The notes under the pieces were generated by a model. That model was not told where the DNA came from and made no database searches. It saw only the letters and a program-made list of their open reading frames with translations. The position numbers and the translations under genes were made by a program. From assembly GCF_034424375.1 (NCBI RefSeq), contig NZ_CP139965.1, positions 3,658,001-3,722,000 on the forward strand: 64,000 nucleotides of DNA, in the 5' to 3' direction. Source of the DNA: Paraburkholderia kururiensis (lineage in GTDB: Bacteria > Pseudomonadota > Gammaproteobacteria > Burkholderiales > Burkholderiaceae). Shown one piece after another: positions 8,007 to 17,595 of the stretch. The stretch's first letter is position 1. Each line of letters starts with the position of its first letter.

Positions 8007-8684
8007 ATGAAGCTGCTGCTCATCGAAGACAATCCCACGCTTTCGCACTGGCTCGCCAAAACGCTGGAGCAGGACGCGTTCGCGCTCGACGCCGTGCAGG
8101 ACGGCGACGCCGCCGACCAGCTGCTGCGCACGAACCGCTACGACGTGGTGCTGCTCGACCTGAACCTGCCGAAGCTCTCGGGCAAGAACGTGCTGCGCCG
8201 CATGCGCCAGCGCGGCGACGAAACGCCGGTCATGATCCTCACGGCGAGCGGGTCGATCGACGAAAAGGTCGAGCTGCTTGGACTCGGCGCGGACGACTAC
8301 CTCGTGAAGCCGTTCGAGGTGCGCGAACTCGTGGCACGCATCAAGGTGCTGATTCGCCGCCAGGCACCCACCAAGGCCGGCGACGTGACCTGCGGCGACC
8401 TCGCCTTCGATATCGACACACGCCAGTTCACGCTGAAGGGCACCCCGCTTGCGGTGACGCCGCGCGAACGCACGGTGCTCGAAACGCTGATCCTGCGGCT
8501 CGGCAAGACCGTCTCGAAGGCGGCGCTCATGGACGCCATCTTCACGCTCGCCGACGAGCCCAGCGAAGACGCCGTCGAAATCTACATCTCGCGCCTGCGC
8601 AAGAAGCTGGACGGCAGCTCCGCCGCCATCGTCACGCTGCGCGGCCTCGGCTACCTGCTGCGCAAGAAAGACGATGAGCAGTAA
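8007..8684 (+). CDS. OmpR/TctD-type response regulator
   Basis: A 225-residue DNA-binding response regulator. The receiver domain (about 1-115) shows the acidic pair at residues 7-8, the phospho-acceptor Asp51 in VVLLDLNLP, the switch Thr in LTASG and Lys in VKPFE. A winged helix (about 130-220) with TPRERTVLE and the recognition part around YISRLRKKL follows. ATG 8007 gives the normal MKLLLIEDN start. It is followed after two bases by the sensor kinase gene. It is most like TctD regulators, which control tricarboxylate uptake, but no tct transporter lies nearby, so the target is unknown. Confidence 0.92.
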   Translation: MKLLLIEDNPTLSHWLAKTLEQDAFALDAVQDGDAADQLLRTNRYDVVLLDLNLPKLSGKNVLRRMRQRGDETPVMILTASGSIDEKVELLGLGADDYLVKPFEVRELVARIKVLIRRQAPTKAGDVTCGDLAFDIDTRQFTLKGTPLAVTPRERTVLETLILRLGKTVSKAALMDAIFTLADEPSEDAVEIYISRLRKKLDGSSAAIVTLRGLGYLLRKKDDEQ

Positions 8685-8686
8685 CG

Positions 8687-10072
8687 ATGACCAATAGCCT
8701 GCGCGTGCGTCTTTTGTGGTGGCTGCTGCTGCCGCTCGCGCTCTACGTGTTCGTGACCGCGAAAACGGAGCACGACAACGCGCGCCACACCGCCGACCTC
8801 GTGCAGGACAATCTGCTCGTCGCCTCGGCACGCATGATCTCGGGCGAAGTGGAATGGGCGGACGGTGCGCTCATGGTCGACATGCCGCCCGCCGCCATCG
8901 AAGTGTTCGCCTCGCCCTACGGCGACCAGGTGTTCTACAGCGTGCGTCTGGAAGACGGCCGGCTGCTCGCGGGCCTGCCGGACTTCCCTTCCGCAAGCGG
9001 CGGCGTGGCCGACCCGGCCACCGAGCCGCAATGGTTCGACGCCACGCTGCGCGGCCAGCGCGTGCGCGCGGTGTCGCTCGTGCGGCTCATGTACGACAAC
9101 GGCGCGACGCGCCGCGTGCAGATTCTCGTGGGCAAGACGACGCGCTCGCGCGACGCCATGGTGCAAGCCGTATGGCGGCCCCAGTTGATCCGGCAGATCG
9201 AGATGATCGTGCTGGCGGTCGCGCTGGCTTGCATCGGACTCACGTTCGAACTGCGGCCGCTCATGAAGGTGAAAGACGACGTGGCCGACCGCGATCCGAT
9301 GCAACTTGCGCCGCTGCGCGTGGAGCGGCTGCACACCGAACTGCGGCCCATCGTGGATGCGATCAACCAGTGCATCGCGCGGCTCGGCTTGCAGGTCGCG
9401 ACGCAGCGGCGCTTCATCGCCGACGCCGCGCATCAGCTGCGCACGCCGCTCACGCTGCTCGGCACGCAGCTTCAGTTCGCGCGGCAGCGGCGCAGCATCG
9501 AGCCGGAACTCGCGGAAGTGCTGGCCGCGATGCATCGAAGCAACCAGTCGATGGTGGGTCTCACGAACAAGCTGCTGCTGCTCGCGCAGGCCGAATCAGC
9601 GGACTACTCGCAGCTGGCGAGCCAGAACGTGGACCTGAGCGCGCTCGCCACCGAAGTGGTGGAAGAACTTGCGCTGCTCGCGCAGACACGCGAGATCGAC
9701 CTGGGCGTGGAACTGCATGGCCCGGCATGCGTGATGGGACATCGCGCGCTGCTGGCCGCGCTGGTTTCGAATCTCGCGGAAAACGCGATTCGTTACACGC
9801 AGCGCGGCGGTCACGTGACAGTGGCCGTCAAGCGCGCGGACGGCCGCGTCGTGTTGACCGTCTGCGACAACGGCCCCGGCATTCCCGCCGAGGCGCGCAG
9901 CCGCGTGTTCGAGCCGTTCTACCGCGCGGCGACGGACACCGAAGGAACGGGCCTCGGCCTCGCCATCGTCCGCGAGATCGTGCAGGCCCACCGTGGAGAG
10001 ATCGAATTAGGCGCCGGCCCGGACGGGCGCGGCGTGACCGTCACGGTCACCTTCGCGGCGGCGAACGCCTGA
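8687..10072 (+). CDS. Sensor histidine kinase, TctE/QseC-like
   Basis: A 461-residue membrane sensor kinase paired with the preceding regulator. The first membrane segment is at about residues 8-26, then a periplasmic sensor domain of the 2CSK_N type to about 165, and a second membrane segment near 168-186. The H-box FIADAAHQLRTPL contains the phosphorylated His249. The C-terminal ATPase domain has the N-box NLAENAIRYT, the G1 motif CDNGPGIP and the G2 motif GTGLGLAIV. The periplasmic domain should sense a small molecule, possibly a carboxylate, but the ligand cannot be read from sequence. Confidence 0.92.
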   Translation: MTNSLRVRLLWWLLLPLALYVFVTAKTEHDNARHTADLVQDNLLVASARMISGEVEWADGALMVDMPPAAIEVFASPYGDQVFYSVRLEDGRLLAGLPDFPSASGGVADPATEPQWFDATLRGQRVRAVSLVRLMYDNGATRRVQILVGKTTRSRDAMVQAVWRPQLIRQIEMIVLAVALACIGLTFELRPLMKVKDDVADRDPMQLAPLRVERLHTELRPIVDAINQCIARLGLQVATQRRFIADAAHQLRTPLTLLGTQLQFARQRRSIEPELAEVLAAMHRSNQSMVGLTNKLLLLAQAESADYSQLASQNVDLSALATEVVEELALLAQTREIDLGVELHGPACVMGHRALLAALVSNLAENAIRYTQRGGHVTVAVKRADGRVVLTVCDNGPGIPAEARSRVFEPFYRAATDTEGTGLGLAIVREIVQAHRGEIELGAGPDGRGVTVTVTFAAANA

Positions 10073-10105
10073 GAAGATGACCGCGCGTGAAAGCGCGTTT
10101 TGCGC

Positions 10106-10717
10106 TTAGTTGGAAGGCACCGTGTCGATGAACGACTGGCGCAGCGAGAGCTTGGCGAAGTGCTTGTCGAGGTTCGGGTACTGGTCGCGCCAGTCGAGTT
10201 CCGGCATGCGGAAGTCGAGATAGCCGAGCGCGCAGCCGAGCGCGATGTCCGCGAGCGAATAGTGCGTGCCCGCGCACCAGGTCTTGCTGCCCAGCCCTTG
10301 CGACATGGCGACGAGCCCTTCATCGATCTTGCGCTGCTGGCGCGCGAGCCAGCTGTCGCTGCGCTGCTCCGGCGTGCGCTGCGTGCCTTCGAGGCGAATC
10401 AGCACGGCGGCGTCCAGCATGCCGTCGGCCAGCGCTTCCCAGCAACGCACTTCGACGCGCTCGCGGCCCGACTGCGGAATGAGTTTGCCCACGGGCGAGA
10501 GCGTATCCACGTATTCGCAGATCACGCGGGAATCGAACACGGCCTCGCCGTCTTCCATCACGAGACAGGGCACCTTGCCGAGCGGATTGAAGTCGTGAAT
10601 GGTGGTTTCCGGCACCCAGACGTTTTCGAGCACCAGCTTGTAGTCGATCTTCTTTTCGGCGAGCACGATTCGAGCCTTGCGCACGAACGGGCTGCCGAGC
10701 GAACCGATGAGTTTCAT
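10106..10717 (-). CDS. Glutathione S-transferase family protein
   Basis: A 203-residue soluble protein. The thioredoxin-fold N-terminal domain (about 1-80) begins MKLIGSLGSPFVRKARIVL, contains the cis-proline loop GKVPCLV and the glutathione-contacting acidic-Ser motif VFDS; an all-helical C-terminal domain (about 90-200) follows. The family conjugates or reduces substrates with glutathione; this subgroup is related to YibF of E. coli, whose role is unclear. Start 10717 matches the family. The gene is divergent from pepP with 239 bp between them. Confidence 0.9.
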   Translation of the reverse strand: MKLIGSLGSPFVRKARIVLAEKKIDYKLVLENVWVPETTIHDFNPLGKVPCLVMEDGEAVFDSRVICEYVDTLSPVGKLIPQSGRERVEVRCWEALADGMLDAAVLIRLEGTQRTPEQRSDSWLARQQRKIDEGLVAMSQGLGSKTWCAGTHYSLADIALGCALGYLDFRMPELDWRDQYPNLDKHFAKLSLRQSFIDTVPSN

Positions 10718-10757
10718 CACACCTGCCTGCCTTTTCTGGAATTCTGGGGTCCGCGAA

Positions 10758-10763
10758 AGTATA
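10758..10763 (-). promoter_or_regulatory. Candidate -10 box of the glutathione transferase gene
   Basis: TATACT on the minus strand, 40 bases before the start codon. No strong -35 was found at 16-18 bp. Confidence 0.35.
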
Positions 10764-10944
10764 CGTTGGTTTTCGGCGATCCAGACGAAGGGCGCGTCCG
10801 GCGAACGGCCGATGGCCATATGGCTGTGGACGGATTGCAACATGGCGCAAGTCCGGCGCCCGCGGTGCGTGTCGAGCGTGCCGCGCCTTGCCCGCCACGC
10901 ATACCTGCGGGCGCGGCGGCCGGGAACGTCTGCGGATTGGGCGC

Positions 10945-10950
10945 TACAAT
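10945..10950 (+). promoter_or_regulatory. Candidate -10 box of pepP, six bases from the start codon
   Basis: TACAAT is followed by CTCGCG and then the pepP ATG at 10957. Initiation at the usual distance would put the first base of the mRNA at or next to the A of the start codon. There is no purine-rich ribosome site between them. Confidence 0.5.
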
Positions 10951-10956
10951 CTCGCG

Positions 10957-12381
10957 ATGGACCAGCCGACCGATTCCTCCCTGCACCGCCCTGCCGCTGA
11001 CGCGCCCGCCATCGACGTCTACCGCGGCCGCCGCGAGCGCGTGCTCGCCGCGCTGCGGGCCATGGGCGGCGGGGTGGCCATCGTGCCGACGGCGCCCGAA
11101 GTGCTGCGCAATCGCGACACGGACTACGCCTACCGGCACGACAGCTACTTCTATTACCTGACCGGCTTCTCGGAACCCGAAGCGCTTCTCGTGCTCGACG
11201 CGAGCGCCGCAGCCGGCGAGCCCGCCGCCATCCTGTTCTGCCGCGCAAGGAACGTCGAGCGCGAAACCTGGGAAGGCTTCCGGTACGGCCCCGACGCGGC
11301 GCGCACGACATTCGGATTCGACGCAGCCTTCGCGTCCGACGAAATCGACACGCAGCTGCCGCGCATCCTGGCCGGCAAACCGGCGCTGCACTATGCGCTC
11401 GCCTCATCCGCCGCGCTCGACGAGCAGGTGCGCCGCTGGCTCGACGCCGTGCGCGCCCAGGGCCGCAGCGGCGTGACGGCGCCCACGGCAGCGCACGACC
11501 TGCTGCCGCTGCTCGACGACATGCGTCTTTTCAAGGACGCGCACGAACTGGACATCATGCGGCGCGCCGCGCGTATTTCGGCGGCCGCGCACTGTCGCGC
11601 GATGGCCGCGTGCCGGCCCGGCATGCGCGAGTACGAGATCGAGGCCGAACTGCTCTACACGTTCCGCAAGCACGGCGCACAGGCGCCGGCCTACGGCTCG
11701 ATCGTCGCGGCGGGCGCCAATGCCTGCGTGCTCCACTATCCGGCGGGCAACGCGATTGCACGCGAAGGCGACCTCGTGCTGATCGACGCGGCCTGCGAGC
11801 TGGACGGCTACGCGTCGGACATCACGCGCACCTTTCCCGCGAGCGGCCGCTTCACGCCAGCCCAGCGCGAACTCTACGAAATCGTGCTGGCGGCCCAGAA
11901 GGCGGCCATCGACGCCACCCGCGCCGGCGTCAGCTTCGACGCGCCGCACGAGGCGGCCGTGCGCGTGCTCGCGCAAGGGCTGCTCGACACGGGCATCATC
12001 GACCGCACGCAGTTTTCGTCGGTGGACGACGTCATCGCCGAGCGTGCGTACACGCGCTTCTACATGCACCGCACCGGGCATTGGCTCGGCATGGACGTGC
12101 ACGATTGCGGCGACTACCGCGAACGGGCCGCGGCCGCCGATGCCCAGTCGGACGCCGCGCCGCCGTGGCGCACGCTGCGTCCCGCGATGACGCTCACGAT
12201 CGAACCGGGCCTTTATGTGCGCGCCGCCGAAGACGTGCCGGAACGCTACTGGGACATCGGCATTCGCATCGAGGACGACGCGATCGTCACCGAACACGGC
12301 TGTGAACTCATCACGCGCGACGTGCCGGTGGAAGCCGACGAGATCGAAGCGCTGATGCGCGAAGCACGCGCGCCCGCGTGA
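10957..12381 (+). CDS. pepP: Xaa-Pro aminopeptidase (aminopeptidase P)
   Basis: A 474-residue cytoplasmic metallopeptidase that removes the N-terminal residue from peptides with proline at position 2. The N-terminal creatinase-like domain (about 15-150, with YAYRHDSYFYYLTGF) is followed by the pita-bread catalytic domain. Metal ligands are visible: Asp277 and Asp288 (11 apart, as in E. coli PepP), the histidine in MHRTGHWLG, and the glutamates in TIEPGLY and IRIEDD. Start 10957 gives a short variable leader before the conserved domain. It lies upstream of a ubiH-family gene, as in many Proteobacteria (pepP-ubiH). Confidence 0.94.
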   Translation: MDQPTDSSLHRPAADAPAIDVYRGRRERVLAALRAMGGGVAIVPTAPEVLRNRDTDYAYRHDSYFYYLTGFSEPEALLVLDASAAAGEPAAILFCRARNVERETWEGFRYGPDAARTTFGFDAAFASDEIDTQLPRILAGKPALHYALASSAALDEQVRRWLDAVRAQGRSGVTAPTAAHDLLPLLDDMRLFKDAHELDIMRRAARISAAAHCRAMAACRPGMREYEIEAELLYTFRKHGAQAPAYGSIVAAGANACVLHYPAGNAIAREGDLVLIDAACELDGYASDITRTFPASGRFTPAQRELYEIVLAAQKAAIDATRAGVSFDAPHEAAVRVLAQGLLDTGIIDRTQFSSVDDVIAERAYTRFYMHRTGHWLGMDVHDCGDYRERAAAADAQSDAAPPWRTLRPAMTLTIEPGLYVRAAEDVPERYWDIGIRIEDDAIVTEHGCELITRDVPVEADEIEALMREARAPA

Positions 12382-12468
12382 GCTGCACGAACCAGCACGG
12401 ACAGCATGACGTGCGGGCGCGTCCGAACGCGACGCCCGCCTGAGAGAAGCAACCGGTACGGACACGAA

Positions 12469-13758
12469 ATGAACGCAGTCTCCCGAACCGCAGGGCCGGC
12501 TCGCCCCGCCCAGGTGCAAACCGCTGACATGGCAACTTCATCGACAGGGCCGACGCACATCACCGCAGCCACGCCGTTCGATTTCGACGTGACCATCGTA
12601 GGCGCGGGCCCGGTTGGCCTTGCGCTCGCGGGCTGGCTCGCGCGGCGCAGCGCCACGCGCGAACTCAAGATCGCGCTGATCGACGCGCGCGAACCCGAAG
12701 ACTCGGCCACCGACCCGCGCGCCATCGCCGTATCGGAAGGCAGCCGCATGCTGCTTGAACCGCTCGCCTGGCCGGCGGACGCCACGGCCATCCATCGCAT
12801 TCACGTCTCGCAGCGCGGACACTTCGGCCGCACGCTGATCGACCGGACCGAGCACGATCTGCCGGCTCTCGGCTACGTGGTGCGGTATGGGTCCATCGTG
12901 CAGGCGCTGGCCGCGTGCGTGCGCGACACGCCGGTGCACTGGCTGCGCTCCACGTCCGCGCTGCCGCCCGTGCAGGAATACGACGGCGTCACGCTGCCCA
13001 TCGAAAACGCGCATGGCGCACGCAACGTGCGCACGCGCATTCTCGTGAACGCGGAAGGTGGGCTCTACCAGCCGCGAGAGTCGGGCGAAACCGCCAGCCT
13101 CGTGACGAGCGCGAAGAGCACGCGCGACTACGGACAGACGGCGATCGTCGGCACAGTCACTGTCTCGGCGCCGCGGCCACATGTTGCGTGGGAGCGGTTC
13201 ACGAACCAGGGGCCGATCGCCTTGCTGCCGATGGGCGGCGCGCGCGGTGCCGACTACGCGCTCGTCTGGTGCTGCTCGCCCGACGAAGCGCGGCGCCGCG
13301 GCGCGCTTTCCGACGAAGCGTTCCTCGCCGAACTCGAAGTCGCGTTCGGCAGCCGCCTTGGACACTTCACGCACATCGCGGGACGCGCGGCCTTCCCGCT
13401 CGGACTTTCGGCAGTGGATGCGCTCGTGAAGGGACGCGTGGCGGCCGTCGGCAATGCGGCCCAGACGCTGCACCCTGTGGCGGGTCAAGGGCTCAATCTG
13501 GGTCTGCGCGACGCGCATGCGCTTTCGGATGCGTTGTCGCAGCATGGCGCCACGCCGCTCGCACTGGCCTCGTTCGGCCAGCGGCGCGCGCTCGACCGAC
13601 GCCTGACCATCAGCGCCACCGACACGCTCGCGCGGCTCTTCACGTTCGACCTGCCGGCGCTCGGCACGCTGCGCGGCCTCGCGTTGACCGCGCTCGAGTT
13701 CGTCCCGCCCGTGAAGACCGCGCTCGCAAGGCAGATGATGTTCGGCCAGCGCCGCTAG
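12469..13758 (+). CDS. ubiH: UbiH/UbiF/VisC/COQ6-family FAD-dependent hydroxylase
   Basis: A 429-residue flavin monooxygenase, most likely the ubiquinone-ring hydroxylase UbiH. The FAD-binding GAGPVG motif is at residues 45-50. The conserved late motif reads AVGNAAQTLHPVAGQG, with Asn in place of the usual Asp, exactly as in E. coli UbiH, which supports the UbiH assignment over UbiF. About 38 residues precede the Rossmann strand; a second ATG at 12529 would shorten this leader and is an equally possible start. It follows pepP after 87 bp on the same strand. Confidence 0.87.
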   Translation: MNAVSRTAGPARPAQVQTADMATSSTGPTHITAATPFDFDVTIVGAGPVGLALAGWLARRSATRELKIALIDAREPEDSATDPRAIAVSEGSRMLLEPLAWPADATAIHRIHVSQRGHFGRTLIDRTEHDLPALGYVVRYGSIVQALAACVRDTPVHWLRSTSALPPVQEYDGVTLPIENAHGARNVRTRILVNAEGGLYQPRESGETASLVTSAKSTRDYGQTAIVGTVTVSAPRPHVAWERFTNQGPIALLPMGGARGADYALVWCCSPDEARRRGALSDEAFLAELEVAFGSRLGHFTHIAGRAAFPLGLSAVDALVKGRVAAVGNAAQTLHPVAGQGLNLGLRDAHALSDALSQHGATPLALASFGQRRALDRRLTISATDTLARLFTFDLPALGTLRGLALTALEFVPPVKTALARQMMFGQRR

Positions 13759-13864
13759 CTGCGCAAAAGCGTGGCGGTCCAAGCCGCGCACGATTTCATA
13801 GAAGATTTAAGGGGTTAGACCGGGGGTCATACGGGGAGCGAGTCGTCCGCGGGGACGGTTACGC

Positions 13865-13870
13865 TAAAAT
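13865..13870 (+). promoter_or_regulatory. Candidate -10 box of the dusB-fis operon
   Basis: TAAAAT, 67 bases before the dusB start. In enteric bacteria the dusB-fis promoter is controlled by Fis and growth rate; no such site was identified here. Confidence 0.4.
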
Positions 13871-13937
13871 ATGCGTTTTCCCTTCGCACCCTGCGTATGC
13901 CGCGACGCGGCACGCGCGCTCGTTCCTGCCCTTCGAC

Positions 13938-14999
13938 ATGCTCACGCTTGGCCGCCACACGCTGCGCAACAACCTGTTCGTCGCCCCGATGGCGGGCGTC
14001 ACGGACCGGCCGTTCCGCCAGCTGTGCAAGCACCTCGGCGCGGGTTACGCGGTCTCGGAAATGGTGGCCTCGAACGCCCAGTTGTGGAAAAGCGAGAAGA
14101 CCATGCGGCGCGCCAACCACGCGGGCGAGGTCGAGCCGATCGCGGTGCAGATAGCGGGCGCCGACCCCGACATGATGGCCGAGGCCGCGCGCTACAACGT
14201 GGCCAACGGCGCGCAGATCATCGACATCAACATGGGCTGCCCGGCCAAGAAGGTCTGCAACGTCGCGGCCGGTTCTGCGCTGTTGCAAAACGAGGCGCTC
14301 GTCGCGCGCATCGTGTCGGCCGTAGTGAATGCCGTGGGCGTAGGGGCGGATGCCGTGCCCGTCACGCTCAAGATCCGCACCGGCTGGAACCGCGAGAACC
14401 GCAACGCGCTCGCCATTGCGCGCATCGCCGAAGAGGCCGGCATTTCGATGCTCACGGTGCACGGCCGCACGCGCGCCGATCTCTATCACGGCGAGGCCGA
14501 ATACGAGACCATCGCCGCAGTGAAGGCGGCCGCGCGCATTCCCGTGGTGGCGAACGGCGACATCACTTCGCCGCGCAAGGCACGCGAGGTGCTGGCCGCC
14601 ACCGGCGCGGACGCCATCATGATCGGACGCGCCGCACAGGGCCGCCCGTGGCTCTTTCGCGAGATCGCCCATTTCCTCGCAACCGGCGAGTTGCTGCCGC
14701 CGCCGCGCGTCGCGGAGATCCAGCGCATCATGAACGGCCATCTCGAAGACCACTACGCGTTCTACGGCGAATTCACCGGCGTTCGTACTGCGCGCAAGCA
14801 CATCGGCTGGTACACTCGCGGCCTTCGTGGCGCCCAGGCGTTCCGGCACCGCATGAACACGCTGGACACCACGCGCGAGCAGCTCGCCGCCGTCAACGAA
14901 TTCTTCGACGCGCAGAAGGCGTTTTCCGAGCGCCTCGAATACGTGGACGAAGAAGGCGCCGGCGATGAGCCCGAAACAAACGATCGACTGGCAGCATGA
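13938..14999 (+). CDS. dusB: tRNA-dihydrouridine synthase DusB
   Basis: A 353-residue FMN enzyme that reduces specific uridines in tRNA to dihydrouridine. The N-terminal APMAGVTDRPFR motif, the catalytic Cys101 in NMGCPAKKV, and the FMN phosphate site IMIGRAAQGRPW are all present. The frame is open far upstream, but ATG 13938 was chosen because the product then starts MLTLGRHTLRNNLFVAPMAG, the family start. The stop codon overlaps the fis start (ATGA), so the two are translationally coupled, the classical dusB-fis operon. Confidence 0.95.
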   Translation: MLTLGRHTLRNNLFVAPMAGVTDRPFRQLCKHLGAGYAVSEMVASNAQLWKSEKTMRRANHAGEVEPIAVQIAGADPDMMAEAARYNVANGAQIIDINMGCPAKKVCNVAAGSALLQNEALVARIVSAVVNAVGVGADAVPVTLKIRTGWNRENRNALAIARIAEEAGISMLTVHGRTRADLYHGEAEYETIAAVKAAARIPVVANGDITSPRKAREVLAATGADAIMIGRAAQGRPWLFREIAHFLATGELLPPPRVAEIQRIMNGHLEDHYAFYGEFTGVRTARKHIGWYTRGLRGAQAFRHRMNTLDTTREQLAAVNEFFDAQKAFSERLEYVDEEGAGDEPETNDRLAA

Positions 15000-15229
15000 G
15001 CAAGCACAACATAGAACATTGCGTTCGCGAGAGCCTGGGGATGTACTTCCAGGACCTCGACGGCGCCAACCCGCACGACGTCTACGACATGGTCATTTCG
15101 TGCGTCGAAAAACCCATGCTCGAGGTGGTGCTCGAGCAGGCCGGCGGCAATCAGTCGCTGGCCGCCGAGTATCTCGGCATCAACCGCAACACGCTGCGCA
15201 AGAAGCTTCAGCAGCACGGCCTGCTGTAG
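14996..15229 (+). CDS. fis: Nucleoid protein / transcriptional regulator Fis
   Basis: A 77-residue DNA-bending protein. The C-terminal helix-turn-helix (about residues 50-77, GGNQSLAAEYLGINRNTLR) is nearly identical to enteric Fis. The N-terminal β-hairpin region that activates Hin recombinase is shorter than the 98-residue E. coli protein, as usual in beta-proteobacteria. The gene overlaps the end of dusB by four bases. Fis acts on rRNA promoters, recombination and nucleoid shape. Confidence 0.94.
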   Translation: MSKHNIEHCVRESLGMYFQDLDGANPHDVYDMVISCVEKPMLEVVLEQAGGNQSLAAEYLGINRNTLRKKLQQHGLL

Positions 15230-15272
15230 CGCCGCGCGCCGCGCCCTCGTCCTCCGGCTTCCCGTTCCCATC

Positions 15273-16838
15273 ATGATCAAGCAAGCGCTCATCTCCGTTT
15301 CCGACAAGTCAGGCATCGTCGACTTCGCCAAGTCGCTGTCGGACCTCGGCGTCAAGATCCTGTCGACCGGCGGCACCGCGAAACTGCTCGCGGACGCTGG
15401 CCTTCCCGTTACCGAAGTGGCCGACTACACGGGCTTTCCGGAAATGCTCGACGGGCGCGTGAAGACGCTGCACCCGAAGGTGCACGGCGGCATCCTCGCG
15501 CGCCGCGATCTGCCGGAGCACATGGCGGCGCTGGACAAGCACGACATTCCGACCATCGACCTGCTCGTCGTGAACCTGTACCCGTTCGTGCAGACGGTGG
15601 CGAAGGAAGAGTGCACGCTGGAAGAAGCCATCGAGAACATCGACATCGGCGGCCCCACCATGCTGCGCTCGGCGGCGAAGAACCATCGCGACGTGACGGT
15701 GGTGGTCGATCCGTCCGACTACGCAACGGTGCTCGACGAAATGCGCGCGAACGGCAACACCGTGAGCTACAAGACGAACTTCCGCCTCGCAACGAAAGTG
15801 TTCGCGCACACGGCCCAATACGACGGCGCGATCACGAACTATCTGACGAGCCTCACCGATTCGCTTTCGCATACGTCGCGCAACACGTATCCGGCCACGC
15901 TGAACCTCGCGTTCGACAAGGTGCAGGACCTGCGCTACGGCGAAAACCCGCATCAGAGCGCCGCGTTCTATCGTGACCTCGCAGTGCCCGAAGGCGCGCT
16001 TGCGAACTATCGCCAGTTGCAGGGCAAGGAACTGTCGTACAACAACATCGCAGACTCGGACGCCGCCTGGGAATGCGTGAAGACCTTCGACGCGCCGGCC
16101 TGCGTCATCATCAAGCACGCCAACCCGTGCGGCGTCGCGGTGGGCGCCAACCCGCACGAAGCGTATGCGAAGGCGTTTCAGACCGATCCGACCTCGGCGT
16201 TCGGCGGCATCATCGCGTTCAACCGCGAAGTGGACGAGGCCGCCGCCCAGGCCGTGGCGAAGCAGTTCGTCGAAGTGCTGATCGCGCCGGCCTTCAGCGC
16301 CGCCGCGCGGCAAGTGTTCGAGGCGAAGCAGAACGTACGTTTGCTCGAGATTCCGCTCGGCACGGGTTTCAACGCGTTCGACCTGAAGCGTGTGGGCGGC
16401 GGTCTGCTCGTGCAATCGCTCGACTCGAAGAACGTGCAGCCGCGCGAACTGCGCGTGGTGACGAAGCGCCACCCCACGCCGAAGGAAATGGACGACCTGC
16501 TCTTCGCATGGCGCGTGGCGAAGTTCGTGAAGTCGAACGCGATTGTCTTCTGCGCGAACGGCATGACGCTCGGCGTCGGTGCGGGCCAGATGAGCCGCGT
16601 GGACTCGGCGCGCATCGCGAGCATCAAGGCGCAGAACGCGGGCCTCACCTTGGGTGGCTCCGCAGTGGCATCGGACGCGTTCTTCCCGTTCCGCGACGGC
16701 CTCGACGTGGTGGTGGCGGCGGGCGCGACCTGCGTGATTCAGCCCGGTGGCTCGGTGCGTGACGACGAGGTGATCGCCGCCGCTGACGAGCACAACATCG
16801 CGATGGTGCTGACCGGCGTGCGCCACTTCCGGCACTGA
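15273..16838 (+). CDS. purH: Bifunctional AICAR formyltransferase / IMP cyclohydrolase
   Basis: A 521-residue cytosolic enzyme for the last two steps of de novo purine synthesis: AICAR to FAICAR to IMP. The N-terminal cyclohydrolase (MGS-like) domain, starting ALISVSDKSGIVDFAK, covers about 1-145 and holds STGGTAKLL. The transformylase domain follows, with LRYGENPHQ, the Lys-His catalytic pair in VIIKHANPCG and the QMSRVDSARIA substrate loop. Length matches the family. It lies 43 bp after fis, so read-through is likely, and ends at a strong intrinsic terminator. Confidence 0.97.
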   Translation: MIKQALISVSDKSGIVDFAKSLSDLGVKILSTGGTAKLLADAGLPVTEVADYTGFPEMLDGRVKTLHPKVHGGILARRDLPEHMAALDKHDIPTIDLLVVNLYPFVQTVAKEECTLEEAIENIDIGGPTMLRSAAKNHRDVTVVVDPSDYATVLDEMRANGNTVSYKTNFRLATKVFAHTAQYDGAITNYLTSLTDSLSHTSRNTYPATLNLAFDKVQDLRYGENPHQSAAFYRDLAVPEGALANYRQLQGKELSYNNIADSDAAWECVKTFDAPACVIIKHANPCGVAVGANPHEAYAKAFQTDPTSAFGGIIAFNREVDEAAAQAVAKQFVEVLIAPAFSAAARQVFEAKQNVRLLEIPLGTGFNAFDLKRVGGGLLVQSLDSKNVQPRELRVVTKRHPTPKEMDDLLFAWRVAKFVKSNAIVFCANGMTLGVGAGQMSRVDSARIASIKAQNAGLTLGGSAVASDAFFPFRDGLDVVVAAGATCVIQPGGSVRDDEVIAAADEHNIAMVLTGVRHFRH

Positions 16839-16864
16839 GTCGCACCGGCCTTCCAGGCCGCGAA

Positions 16865-16904
16865 ACACCCCGCAGGCGGCTTGCCTCTGCGGGGTGTTTT
16901 TTTG
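16865..16904 (+). terminator. Intrinsic terminator after purH
   Basis: The perfect 11-bp stem ACACCCCGCAG/CTGCGGGGTGT is followed by seven T's. It is a strong Rho-independent terminator and ends the dusB-fis-purH unit. Confidence 0.92.
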
Positions 16905-16962
16905 TGCGGGCGCGGCGGGCATTCGTTGTACCATCGCAGGCATTCCGTCAGCAGTGCATTTC

Positions 16963-17505
16963 ATGAGAATTCTCGGCATCGACCCCGGCTTGCGTGTAAC
17001 CGGTTTCGGCGTAATCGACCAGACCGGCCACCAGCTCACCTACGTCGCGAGCGGCGTGATCCGCACCGCCGATGCCGACTTGCCGACCCGGCTCGGCACC
17101 ATCTTCGACGGTATCTCCACCCTCATTCGCCAGCACGCGCCGGATCAGGCGGCTATCGAGAAAGTCTTCGTCAACGTCAACCCGCAATCCACGCTGTTGC
17201 TCGGTCAGGCGCGCGGCGCCGCGATTTGCGGACTCGTGGCAGGCGGCGTGCCGGTTGCCGAGTACACCGCGCTGCAGCTCAAGCAGGCGGTGGTGGGCTA
17301 CGGCCGCGCGACCAAAGAACAGATGCAGCAGATGGTGGTGCGCCTGCTGAGTCTCGCCGGCGTGCCGGGCACTGACGCCGCCGACGCGCTCGGCATGGCC
17401 ATCTGCCACGCGCACGGCGGCGACACGCTTGCGACCCTGGGCGGCATTGCACCATCCCTCGCGAAAAAGGGCCTGCGCGTGCGGCGCGGACGACTGGTGG
17501 GCTGA
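16963..17505 (+). CDS. ruvC: Holliday junction endonuclease RuvC
   Basis: A 180-residue resolvase that cuts Holliday junctions after RuvAB branch migration. All four catalytic acids are at the E. coli positions: Asp7, Glu66, Asp138 and Asp141. ATG 16963 gives the standard MRILGIDPGLRVTG start. It lies just after the purH terminator, so it needs its own promoter. Order ruvC-ruvA-ruvB is the Burkholderia arrangement. Confidence 0.97.
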   Translation: MRILGIDPGLRVTGFGVIDQTGHQLTYVASGVIRTADADLPTRLGTIFDGISTLIRQHAPDQAAIEKVFVNVNPQSTLLLGQARGAAICGLVAGGVPVAEYTALQLKQAVVGYGRATKEQMQQMVVRLLSLAGVPGTDAADALGMAICHAHGGDTLATLGGIAPSLAKKGLRVRRGRLVG

Positions 17506-17595
17506 AGGCGGTGTCGCCGGCAAGCCAGCGCCGTTCACCGCAAGGTCCCACTTTTCAGCTACGCCGCTGCGTGCCGCAGACCTATGTCGCTGAGC